This document shows, one piece after another, positions 51,928-60,055 of a stretch of 64,000 nucleotides of DNA. The stretch covers positions 682,001-746,000 of the forward strand of contig NZ_CP048649.1 in assembly GCF_010669305.1 (NCBI RefSeq). The letters run 5' to 3'. The notes beneath the pieces were generated by a model, which was not told the DNA's origin, did no database searches, and worked only from the letters and a program-made list of their open reading frames with translations. The stretch comes from Aminipila butyrica (GTDB lineage Bacteria; Bacillota; Clostridia; Peptostreptococcales; Anaerovoracaceae). Both the position numbers and the translations under genes were made by a program. The first letter of the stretch is position 1. Each line of letters opens with the position of its first letter.

Positions 51928-53295
51928 ATGTTGGATTTATTAATTCGGGGAGGGAAATATCCCGACTATAGAGAAAACAAGTTTGTACAGGCAGACTTGG
52001 GCATCCGGGATGGAAAAGTTGTGCAGATTGGTTCTATTACAGAGCCTGCCCAGCAGGAAATTTCTGCGGAGAATCGTATCGTCTCACCGGGTTTTCTGGA
52101 TATTCACATGCATGAAGAGAACTTTCAGGAAGAAGGGGATCAATTTGTGATTGCAGAGATGATGGTCAAGATGGGGGTTACCACTTGTCTGGGAGGAAAC
52201 TGCGGCGTGCAGTATCAAGATCTGGCCCTCTTTAAAGATACCATCCAGCGGCTAGGAGGCGCTCCAGTAAATTACTTGATGCTGGCAGGATATAACGCCT
52301 ATCGGAAAAAGTTAGGTGTGAATACATATGCAAAGGCAACTGGGGAGCAGCAGGAAAAACTGTTAGAACAGATGAAGGCGCAACTGGCAGAAGGGGCCTA
52401 TGGTTTCTCTTTTGGCATTGAATATGATCCAGGTATGGACGAAGAAGAAATCATGCACCTGTTGAGTCACTTTGAGGACAAGAACCTGTTTGTCTCCGCT
52501 CATTATCGCTCTGATGCCACCGAGGCTATTGCTGCGATACAAGAGATGGTGGACATTGCAGAACGTTCTCAGATGAAGTTTCAGATTTCTCATTTGAGCA
52601 GTTGCTCCGCTACCGGACAGATGACGGAAGCCTTGGCGTTGATAAACCGAGAGATAGAACGAAACCCTAAGCTAAATTTTGATACCTACCCTTATTGTGC
52701 TTTCTCCACAGAGATTGGCTCGGCGGTCTTTGACGAGGGCTGCTTTGAGACTTGGGGCAAGTCCTATGACTGTGTATTGATTACAGACGGAGAATACCAA
52801 AATCAATATTGTGATAAAGAAATCTTTGAAAAGGTTCGCAAGGAGCAGCCCCAGATGCTGGTCGTAGCCTTTGTCATGAATGAAGAAGAAATCGCTGAGG
52901 CTATTGCCAATCCCACGGGGATGATTGCCAGCGATGGCATCATCAGTCACGGAAAAGGTCATCCTCGGGCGGCAGGGACCTTCCCACGCCTTCTGGGGAA
53001 ATACGTTCGGCAAGAAAAGGTCCTATCGCTTCTAGATGCCTTACGGAAGATTACTTTGGAGCCAGCCAAGCGGCTGGACCTTCACGGAAAAGGCCAGATT
53101 TTCTTAGGCTGTGATGCGGATTTAACGATATTTGATCCAGATACCATCTTGGACAAGGCAGACTTTTCCCAACTGGATCTAGCACCGGAGGGTATCGATT
53201 ATGTTATTGTAAATGGTCAGATTGCTGTAGAGCATGCTCAACTAAAAAACGGCAAGTCCGGTCGGTTCATCTCATACAATAGAGCAGAAGATTAA
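51928..53295 (+). CDS. N-acyl-D-amino-acid deacylase (D-aminoacylase family)
   Basis: A metal-dependent amidohydrolase of 455 residues. The zinc motif is PGFLDIHMHEE (residues ~53-63, H-x-H). GGNCG is the D-aminoacylase cysteine motif near residue 90. SAHYRS, ISHLSS and the family hallmark HPRAAGTFPRLLGKYVR (~350) follow. Enzymes of this family release D-amino acids from N-acyl forms. The gene follows an IclR regulator and precedes a YfcC-type transporter and an M20 amidohydrolase, a likely uptake and breakdown route for N-acyl or peptide-linked amino acids. Confidence 0.88.
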   Translation: MLDLLIRGGKYPDYRENKFVQADLGIRDGKVVQIGSITEPAQQEISAENRIVSPGFLDIHMHEENFQEEGDQFVIAEMMVKMGVTTCLGGNCGVQYQDLALFKDTIQRLGGAPVNYLMLAGYNAYRKKLGVNTYAKATGEQQEKLLEQMKAQLAEGAYGFSFGIEYDPGMDEEEIMHLLSHFEDKNLFVSAHYRSDATEAIAAIQEMVDIAERSQMKFQISHLSSCSATGQMTEALALINREIERNPKLNFDTYPYCAFSTEIGSAVFDEGCFETWGKSYDCVLITDGEYQNQYCDKEIFEKVRKEQPQMLVVAFVMNEEEIAEAIANPTGMIASDGIISHGKGHPRAAGTFPRLLGKYVRQEKVLSLLDALRKITLEPAKRLDLHGKGQIFLGCDADLTIFDPDTILDKADFSQLDLAPEGIDYVIVNGQIAVEHAQLKNGKSGRFISYNRAED

Positions 53296-53358
53296 GCACT
53301 TAGAATATGCAAACTTCTGATTTTCGCTATCAATTTGCAGGATGGGAGGTAAAAAACA

Positions 53359-53427
53359 GTGACATTCCCGTTAGCGAGGAAAAGAAGGCCAAGACAGGAG
53401 CATCCCAATGTACAGGCTCCAGTCTGA
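53359..53427 (+). CDS. Possible short upstream ORF (22 codons)
   Basis: A GTG-initiated 22-codon frame lies between the D-aminoacylase and transporter genes, with GGGAGGT 9 bases before it. It encodes a basic peptide (VTFPLARKRRPRQEHPNVQ...) and ends 37 bases before the transporter start. It could be a leader peptide or chance; no family is recognised. Confidence 0.25.
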   Translation: MTFPLARKRRPRQEHPNVQAPV

Positions 53428-53464
53428 CATAGATATATTCCACATAGAAGAAAGGAACAACATT

Positions 53465-54877
53465 ATGGGAAACCAACAATCCGCAGAGAATTTAGACTCT
53501 AAAAAAGAAAAGAAAAAAGGAATTAATACATTTGTTTTATTATTTGGCGTACTTATCGCCATGGCCATTTTATCGTATATCCTTCCGGCTGGCCAATATG
53601 AGCGGCACGAGGTAGATGGCAGAAATGTGGTTATAGAGGGTACTTATCACATTATAGACCGGACTCCGGTTGATGCCTTTCACTTATTTACAGCGATTCA
53701 TGAAGGCTTGGTAGAAGCGGCACCTATCGTCTTCTACGTTATCATTATCGGTGGTATGATTAACGTGATGAACGCCACAGGTGCTCTAAACGGACTGTTG
53801 TCCACCACGGCAGAAAAGCTGGCGAAACAAAGACTGGCCTTTATTGCTATTCTGATGCTCCTGTTCGCCTTAGGTGGTGCCTTTATCGGTATGGCTGAAG
53901 AAAGTCTGATGTATATACCGATTATTATTCCGTTTGCGCTGGCATTAGGCTTTGACGCCTTTACAGGCTGCGCTATCGTGCTTATGGGTATGTCCATTGG
54001 GTTTACGTCAGCAGTTATGAATCCCTTTACCATCGGTTTGGCTCAAGGGATTGCGGAGCTGCCGTTATTCTCTGGTCTGCATTTAAGACTAGCCCTTTTC
54101 GTTGTGTTTTACATGGCTTGTGTCGGTTTTGTTTATCACCACGCTAATCAGGTTGCCAAAGACCCGTCCAAGGGCATCTGGGGTGACCGGAGATATGAGG
54201 GCGTGGCCATCATTGACAAACCGCACTTTACCACTCGTCACAAGTTGATTCTATTGGCTTTCGTAGGTGCCATTGCCTGTCTGGTCGTGGGCGTTTTGAA
54301 GTATGGCTTCTATATGGGCGAGTATTCTGGTGTATTTATTATCGTATCTATCATCTTTGCCATCATTGGTAAGATGTCTTCTCACGAATATATTGATAAA
54401 TTCATGGAAGGTGCGCAGGGCATTCTGTCCGGAGCGCTAATCTGTGGTTTTGCTAGAGGTATTGTAGTTGTTCTTACCAACGGAAACATCATTGACACCA
54501 TCCTAAACGGTGCTGCAACCATTTTGGAACAGACCTCCTCCGCTGTGTGCGCGGCCGGTATGTTCGTCGTTCAGGCTTTAATCCATCTGCTGGTACCTTC
54601 CGGCAGCGGCCAGGCGATGTTGACTATGCCAATCATGGTGCCGCTGGCAGACCTGCTAGGCGTAACCAGACAGACTGCTTGCTTGATCTTTACATTGGCA
54701 GACGGTATCGGAAACACGATTTTGCCGACTTCCGGGTATTTTATGGCCGCTCTGGCTGTAGCCGGTCTGTCTTGGGGACAGTGGGCTAAGAAAATCTGGC
54801 CCTTCGTCCTGGCTGAATATGTGATTTCTATAGTAGTAGTAGTTCTGGCCAATATGGCAGGCTACGGACCGTTCTAA
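53465..54877 (+). CDS. YfcC-family membrane transporter
   Basis: A 470-residue transporter with about 11-12 transmembrane segments, of the YfcC/DcuC-like (C4-dicarboxylate anaerobic carrier) superfamily. Typical segments are ILPAGQYERHEVDGR near the first helix, SIGFTSAVMNPFTIGLAQGI and LIHLLVPSGSGQAMLTMPIM. Members move amino acids, peptides or dicarboxylates, so with a D-aminoacylase and an M20 amidohydrolase on either side, import of N-acyl amino acids or dipeptides is inferred. AAAGGAA before 53465 decides the start; the frame is open upstream. Confidence 0.85.
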   Translation: MGNQQSAENLDSKKEKKKGINTFVLLFGVLIAMAILSYILPAGQYERHEVDGRNVVIEGTYHIIDRTPVDAFHLFTAIHEGLVEAAPIVFYVIIIGGMINVMNATGALNGLLSTTAEKLAKQRLAFIAILMLLFALGGAFIGMAEESLMYIPIIIPFALALGFDAFTGCAIVLMGMSIGFTSAVMNPFTIGLAQGIAELPLFSGLHLRLALFVVFYMACVGFVYHHANQVAKDPSKGIWGDRRYEGVAIIDKPHFTTRHKLILLAFVGAIACLVVGVLKYGFYMGEYSGVFIIVSIIFAIIGKMSSHEYIDKFMEGAQGILSGALICGFARGIVVVLTNGNIIDTILNGAATILEQTSSAVCAAGMFVVQALIHLLVPSGSGQAMLTMPIMVPLADLLGVTRQTACLIFTLADGIGNTILPTSGYFMAALAVAGLSWGQWAKKIWPFVLAEYVISIVVVVLANMAGYGPF

Positions 54878-55015
54878 GGCACAGCAAGCCTAGAATGGAG
54901 ATCAATACAAAATAAATGAATAGGCAGAGTGCAGGTCCAGGGCAGAAAGCTCTGGGCCTGCAATGTTCTGTCTGCAAAAACCTCACGGGACAAAAAAGAA
55001 AGGAAGCGGTGCAAT

Positions 55016-56185
55016 ATGAGTTTATATGAGAGTTTGAAGAAACAAGCTTATGTAAATGTAGAAAACTATGAAAGTTTGTGCAGAGAATTAAATGATTTTC
55101 TGGCTGACAATCCGGAGATTTCCGGGCAGGAGTTTCAATCTTCCCAAAAGCTGGTAGATTTACTGAGGGAACAGGGCTATCAGGTAGAATACCCCTTTGC
55201 CGGATACGAAACAGCTTTTAAAGCTGTCTACGGAAAGAGCGGTCACAGCCGCAAAATCGCTATCTTAACCGAATATGATGCTTTACCAGGGATTGGACAC
55301 GCTTGCGGACATTGTACCAGTGCTGCTATCAGCCTATTGACCGGACTGAGCTTAAAAGATCTTCAAGACCAGCTGGATGCAGACATTCACATCATTGGGA
55401 CACCCATTGAAGAGACCGACGGGGCCAAGTGCACCATGGTCAAGGGGGGCGTCTTTGATGGCTACGACATGGCTATGATGGTGCATTTATATGGCGAAAA
55501 CTTACTGGCACCTAAGCTGCAAGCACTAGACTCGTATATGTATACCTTCCACGGGAAGCCAGCTCATGCCTCAGCGGCACCATGGGATGGTAAGAACGCC
55601 CTCAATGGCGTTCAGCTCATGCTACACGCTGTGGATATGCTGCGGCAGCATGTAAAGCCCGATGTGCGGATGCACGCCGTAGTTCGGGACGGAGGCCTGG
55701 CGCCTAACATTGTACCGGAGACTTCCTCCCTGGAAATCTACATCCGTTCTATGAATCGGGCTTATCTCAATGAATTAGCACAGAAGATTGATGATTGTGC
55801 GAAGGGAGCAGCTATTGCTACGCAGACAACCTTTGATAAAGAAGCCACGGCTGAGGCTTATGATAATCTGAAAGCGAATGCCACGGGGGATGCTGTACTG
55901 GCAGAGACTTATGAGGAGCTGGGATTAGAGATTGGAGACACGGAAAAAATCTTTGGTTCTTCCGATGCAGGAAATGTGAGCATGGTTTGTCCGACCTTCC
56001 ATCCGATTTTGCAGATTGCTGATCCGGAGGTAGCCATTCATACCCGAGCTTTTGCAGATATGGTTAAGAGCCCTCGAGCGCATAAAGGTATCCATATTGG
56101 AGCTAAAATTTTGATTTTACAGGCATTAAAAATCTTTACAGATTCGGAAAAGCTTGCAGCCATGAAGGCGGATTTCGAGAAATAA
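55016..56185 (+). CDS. M20-family amidohydrolase/peptidase
   Basis: A 389-residue zinc amidohydrolase of the M20D/AbgB-like group. The metal-binding motif is GHACGHCTSA (~90-99), the catalytic glutamates lie in GTPIEETDGA and the dimerisation domain shows GKPAHASAAPWDGKNAL. The group hydrolyses N-acyl or p-aminobenzoyl amino acids and small peptides. AAAGGAAG at 54999 selects the ATG at 55016. It completes the D-aminoacylase-transporter cluster and ends at a terminator. Confidence 0.88.
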   Translation: MSLYESLKKQAYVNVENYESLCRELNDFLADNPEISGQEFQSSQKLVDLLREQGYQVEYPFAGYETAFKAVYGKSGHSRKIAILTEYDALPGIGHACGHCTSAAISLLTGLSLKDLQDQLDADIHIIGTPIEETDGAKCTMVKGGVFDGYDMAMMVHLYGENLLAPKLQALDSYMYTFHGKPAHASAAPWDGKNALNGVQLMLHAVDMLRQHVKPDVRMHAVVRDGGLAPNIVPETSSLEIYIRSMNRAYLNELAQKIDDCAKGAAIATQTTFDKEATAEAYDNLKANATGDAVLAETYEELGLEIGDTEKIFGSSDAGNVSMVCPTFHPILQIADPEVAIHTRAFADMVKSPRAHKGIHIGAKILILQALKIFTDSEKLAAMKADFEK

Positions 56186-56188
56186 CCG

Positions 56189-56227
56189 AAAAGGAACCCA
56201 ATTCAGTAAGAATTTGGTTCCTTTTTT
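56189..56227 (+). terminator. Terminator after the M20 gene
   Basis: GGAACCCAATTC (56193-56204) pairs with GAATTTGGTTCC (56210-56221) with one mismatch and is followed by six Ts. Confidence 0.85.
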
Positions 56228-56266
56228 CGTGATTATTCGCTATAATTATGGAAGAGGTATTTGAAT

Positions 56267-58387
56267 ATGAAGGATATTTGTAGAAAAATTTGCCTAAAGA
56301 TAGGAGAAGCAGAGGTTTTTCAAGGTATCCGCAGCGGCCTGATTCTGCTGATTCCGGTATTGCTTGCTGGTTCTTTTTCCCTCTTACTGACCTCGCTGCC
56401 CATGGATTCCTATCAACGGTTTATACGGAATGCTGGCTCTGGTGCTTTACTTGAGTTTTTTGACAGCATTTATCAGGCTACCTTTGGTCTACTTTCCCTG
56501 TACATGGTTCTGTCCATTAGCTGCTGTTTAAGCCGCATGAAGGATATGAAAGATACTGCTGCAGGGGTTATGTTGACCTGCTTGGTGTGCTTTGTTCTCA
56601 TGAGCGGAGCTGGGTTAGATCAGCCGGGACTGTTGCTGGATTGCCTTGGGGTTAACGGTATGTTCACAGCTATCTTCACAGCAGTGGGGGGCACTTATCT
56701 ATACATATTCTTTAAGAAAAAAATACATGCTAGGCTTCGGTTTGTGGCGGAAGGGGCGGATATAACCTTCAACGACACCATCACCTCCATTTTTCCGCTA
56801 TTGGCTGTAGTGACTTGTTTTGCTTTTTTTCATCTGCTGCTAGTCCATCTGGTTCAGGTGGATAGCTTTCACATCCTCATAACTAGTGGGGTTAACAGGC
56901 TCTTCTTTCACATGGGCAGATCTTTTGCCAGTGCTTTTCTCTTTGTTTTTATGACTACTTTATTGTGGTTTTTCGGTATTCATGGCAGCGATGCCCTGGA
57001 AACAGTCAGTACGGCTTTGTTTAAGCCTGCCATTCAAGAAAATATTCAGCAGGTTCTGTTGGGCCAGGTGCCTACCGAAATCTATTCCAAGACTTTTTTC
57101 GATGTGTTCGTCTTTATGGGTGGTTGTGGTTCCAGTATCTGCCTGTTGTTAGCCATCTTCTTGTTTGCCAATCGAAAAAGAAATAAGAATCTGGCTAAAA
57201 TTGCAGCTTTTCCGATGATTTTTAATATGAATGAATTAATGCTGTTCGGGCTTCCAGTAGTCTTCAATCCACTGATGCTGGTGCCTTTTCTCGCGACTCC
57301 GCTGGTTTCTTTTCTTCTAGCCTATGCCGCCATGAGCAGCGGCTGGCTGCCTGTGGCTTCCGTCCAGGTGGAATGGACAACCCCCATCTTGTTAGGCGGC
57401 TACTTGGCCACTGGTTCTCTAAAAGGCAGTGTGATTCAGTTGCTGAGCATTTTTTTAGGCACGCTGATCTATCGTCCTTTTGTTCGTGCCTACGACAAAG
57501 CGATGCTGGCCGATAGCCGTAGAAATTTAGAGATATTGACTAGCTTGCTAAAGAAAAGTCAGGACGATAATCTGCCGGTGACGTTGACTGAATTAGCTGA
57601 CGCGAGGGGGACTCTGGCTCGGTATCTATCATCTAGCTTAAAATCCACTATCCGCAAGGATGATATCTGTATGTATTACCAGCCCCAGCATGATCATAAA
57701 GGGGTATGCATTGGCGTGGAAGCACTGCTTCGGTGGAAGCATCCGTTGTTTGGCATGATCTACCCACCTCTTGCCATTAAGCTGGCAGAGGAAAATCAGC
57801 TGCTGGAGGAGCTGGAACAATGCATTTTTCAGACGGTAGCTCGAGACCTAAAAGACCTGCTGCTTCAGCGGGTGCCATCTTGTACGGTCAGCATCAACAT
57901 TTCCGCCCAGACCGTACAGAAGCAGTCTTTTATTCTTTTCCTGCGACAATTTACCAAAGAACATGGCATTCAAAAAAACCGCATTTGCATTGAAATTACT
58001 GAACAAGATACGATTCGAATCAATGAAAGTCTGCAAAATATCTTAGCAGAGATTCACAGATTGGGTTATCTTCTAGCCATAGATGACTTCTCCATGGGCT
58101 CTACCTCGGTGAAGTATTTACAAAATAATCTTTTTGACTTGGTGAAGCTGGACGGAAGTCTAGTGCAGCAAATTGATACTAACAGCCGGAGCAGGGATAT
58201 TGTGGCCTCTATTGTCTATTTAGCTAAGGCCTTAGAAATATCTGTGTTGGCGGAGTATGTGGAGGACCGAGAGAAGCAGCAGGAGCTGGAACGTTTGGGT
58301 TGCTTTAAGTATCAGGGCTATTTGTATAGTCCGGCTATCCCAGTAGGGGAATTAAAAGATTATCTAAACAAGGCTCCGATGAAATAA
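56267..58387 (+). CDS. PTS EIIC-like membrane domain fused to EAL phosphodiesterase domain
   Basis: A 706-residue fusion. Residues ~1-430 resemble the lactose/cellobiose-type PTS permease domain EIIC with eight to ten hydrophobic segments, including FNMNELMLFGLPVVFNPLML and WTTPILLGGYLATG. No EIIA or EIIB domain is attached. Residues ~455-700 are an EAL domain. Its catalytic set looks complete: E485 (VEALLRW), N in SINIS (~543), E575 (EITEQ), DD ~605 (IDDFSMGS), K626 (VKLDG), E663 (EYVED) and Q682 (YQGYLYS). I infer a c-di-GMP phosphodiesterase controlled by a sugar-like ligand. There is no partner GGDEF protein in the window. Confidence 0.88.
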   Translation: MKDICRKICLKIGEAEVFQGIRSGLILLIPVLLAGSFSLLLTSLPMDSYQRFIRNAGSGALLEFFDSIYQATFGLLSLYMVLSISCCLSRMKDMKDTAAGVMLTCLVCFVLMSGAGLDQPGLLLDCLGVNGMFTAIFTAVGGTYLYIFFKKKIHARLRFVAEGADITFNDTITSIFPLLAVVTCFAFFHLLLVHLVQVDSFHILITSGVNRLFFHMGRSFASAFLFVFMTTLLWFFGIHGSDALETVSTALFKPAIQENIQQVLLGQVPTEIYSKTFFDVFVFMGGCGSSICLLLAIFLFANRKRNKNLAKIAAFPMIFNMNELMLFGLPVVFNPLMLVPFLATPLVSFLLAYAAMSSGWLPVASVQVEWTTPILLGGYLATGSLKGSVIQLLSIFLGTLIYRPFVRAYDKAMLADSRRNLEILTSLLKKSQDDNLPVTLTELADARGTLARYLSSSLKSTIRKDDICMYYQPQHDHKGVCIGVEALLRWKHPLFGMIYPPLAIKLAEENQLLEELEQCIFQTVARDLKDLLLQRVPSCTVSINISAQTVQKQSFILFLRQFTKEHGIQKNRICIEITEQDTIRINESLQNILAEIHRLGYLLAIDDFSMGSTSVKYLQNNLFDLVKLDGSLVQQIDTNSRSRDIVASIVYLAKALEISVLAEYVEDREKQQELERLGCFKYQGYLYSPAIPVGELKDYLNKAPMK

Positions 58388-58491
58388 GTTTGGAGGCTTA
58401 GAGGATATTAAAAGCTTGATGAAAACCTGTATTTTTGTATACAGCAAATCAGTTCCAATAGCAGTCAATTTAATAGCAAATTAAAGAAAAC

Positions 58492-58516
58492 AGGGAGTGT
58501 ACTCCCTATTTTTTTT
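58492..58516 (+). terminator. Terminator after the EIIC-EAL gene
   Basis: GGGAGT/ACTCCC with a GT loop and flanking A/T pairs is followed by eight Ts. Confidence 0.88.
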
Positions 58517-58593
58517 GCAAATACACAGGTTAAAACTTGTGTATTTTTCATTATAACCATTAAAAGGAAAATCTTTTGACGAAAAAAGTTCAG

Positions 58594-58621
58594 TTGATTT
58601 TTGGTAAAGCTATGGTATCCT
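58594..58621 (+). promoter_or_regulatory. Possible promoter of the polyferredoxin-PFOR operon
   Basis: TTGATT (58594-58599) and TATCCT (58616-58621) are spaced by 16 bases, 111 bases before the gene start. The match is moderate. Confidence 0.4.
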
Positions 58622-58732
58622 AGAGGTGTAAAAAATCAGCGATATTGTGCACATTATTATGTATACAGTATTCAAAATAAAAATATAAATGTAGGAGAGT
58701 TGCACAGGGAATCTATTGTAGGAGGAAAGGAC

Positions 58733-60037
58733 ATGGATAACATTCGGGAAATGAATCGTATTTCTGGGTCAGCCAACCAATCGGTCCAGAAGTGGATTAG
58801 CGCAATCCTGGCTCTTTTGCCGGGGAGTAATTGTGGTGGACATGGGGGCTGCGGACTGAAAAGCTGTCAGGAATGTGCGGAATCCATCGCACAGGGGGCT
58901 GCCGTGGCACTTTGCCCAGCTTGTTCTCAAGAAGCGGTGGACGCTATTGCCGGCATTGTGGGGACAGAGTCTATGCCTGTGGTGGAACGGATAGCTTACA
59001 TTCGCTGTAGCGGTGATGCGGCTGGAAAAAAGCGGTTGTCCGGTGAAGACAGCTGTCAACAGGCTAGAGAAAAGGGCTTTCTAAACAGCGAATGCAGTTA
59101 TGGCTGTATTGGCTTGGGCTCCTGTGTAGAGCGATGTACTTTTGATGCGATGAGTGTGGAAGATGGCCAGGTGAAAATTGATCGAGAAAAATGCAATGGC
59201 TGTGGCGCTTGTATAGATTTGTGTCCTCAGCAAGTTATCCTTCTGGTTCCCAGGGAAGCCACCAACTTCATTCCTTGTGCTTCGGAAAACGATGAGGAAA
59301 CCACCAGAAAGCTCTGCGGCAGCGGTTGCATCGGCTGCGGCGATTGTCAGGAGGTCTGTCCTCAGGATGCTATTTCTATGGTTAATAATTGTGCAGTTAT
59401 CGACTATGACAAGTGTGTGGGTTGTGTGGCTTGTACGGTTAAGTGCCGCAAGAAGATTATCGTAGATGAGCTTCACGACTTACGAAAGCTGAAAGAGACA
59501 GTGGCTTTTGTGCGCTGCCGGGGTGGGAAGAAGGCTCAGGCAAAGTTCAAGGCTTTGGGCGTAGAGACCTGCACTAATGCAGAAAAGATTAGAAGTCGGG
59601 CGATGGGATTGTGTCAGGTAGGCTGCATCGGATTAGGGGAATGTGTGGAGGTCTGCCGATATGATGCCATCGCGGTGGTGGATGGAACAGCACAGGTGGA
59701 CCCGGAGAAGTGTGTGGGTTGCTTAGATTGTGTGGCAGTCTGTCCAAGCAAATTAATAGTAGAAGTTCCTTACGGAGGCAGTAAGCAGGTGGCCTGTGCT
59801 TCTACATGGGACTGGGAGGAAAAGCTTCAGGTCTGTGGAAGCGGCTGTATTGGCTGTGGCGACTGCGCAGCTAATTGTCCAAACGGAGCTATCACCATGG
59901 AAAACAAGCGGGCGGTGGTAGATAGCCAGCTATGCGAGAATTGCAAGATCTGCTCCTATCTATGCTCTAGAACGGCGTTGGTAGAGCTGGAGGTGCCGGA
60001 AGAGACCTACTTGCAGCGGCGGGCCATGGGTATATAA
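58733..60037 (+). CDS. RnfB-like polyferredoxin with duplicated four-cluster module
   Basis: A 434-residue iron-sulfur protein with no membrane helix. The N-terminus (GGHGGCGLKSCQECAESIAQ) resembles the Fe-S domain of RnfB. Two tandem modules of ~174 residues follow, each with four cysteine sets in the same order. They are CSYGCIGLGSCVERC-type (C~120 and C~294), C-x2-C-x2-C-x3-C (~154, ~326), CGSGCIGCGDC (~194, ~367) and C-x2-C-x2-C-x3-C (~227, ~401). It could hold eight or more [4Fe-4S] clusters. It starts after a perfect AGGAGG and lies 18 bases before PFOR, so an electron-carrier role with PFOR and the NfnA-like reductase is inferred. Confidence 0.78.
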   Translation: MDNIREMNRISGSANQSVQKWISAILALLPGSNCGGHGGCGLKSCQECAESIAQGAAVALCPACSQEAVDAIAGIVGTESMPVVERIAYIRCSGDAAGKKRLSGEDSCQQAREKGFLNSECSYGCIGLGSCVERCTFDAMSVEDGQVKIDREKCNGCGACIDLCPQQVILLVPREATNFIPCASENDEETTRKLCGSGCIGCGDCQEVCPQDAISMVNNCAVIDYDKCVGCVACTVKCRKKIIVDELHDLRKLKETVAFVRCRGGKKAQAKFKALGVETCTNAEKIRSRAMGLCQVGCIGLGECVEVCRYDAIAVVDGTAQVDPEKCVGCLDCVAVCPSKLIVEVPYGGSKQVACASTWDWEEKLQVCGSGCIGCGDCAANCPNGAITMENKRAVVDSQLCENCKICSYLCSRTALVELEVPEETYLQRRAMGI

Positions 60038-60055
60038 GGGAAAGGATGTGATGAT

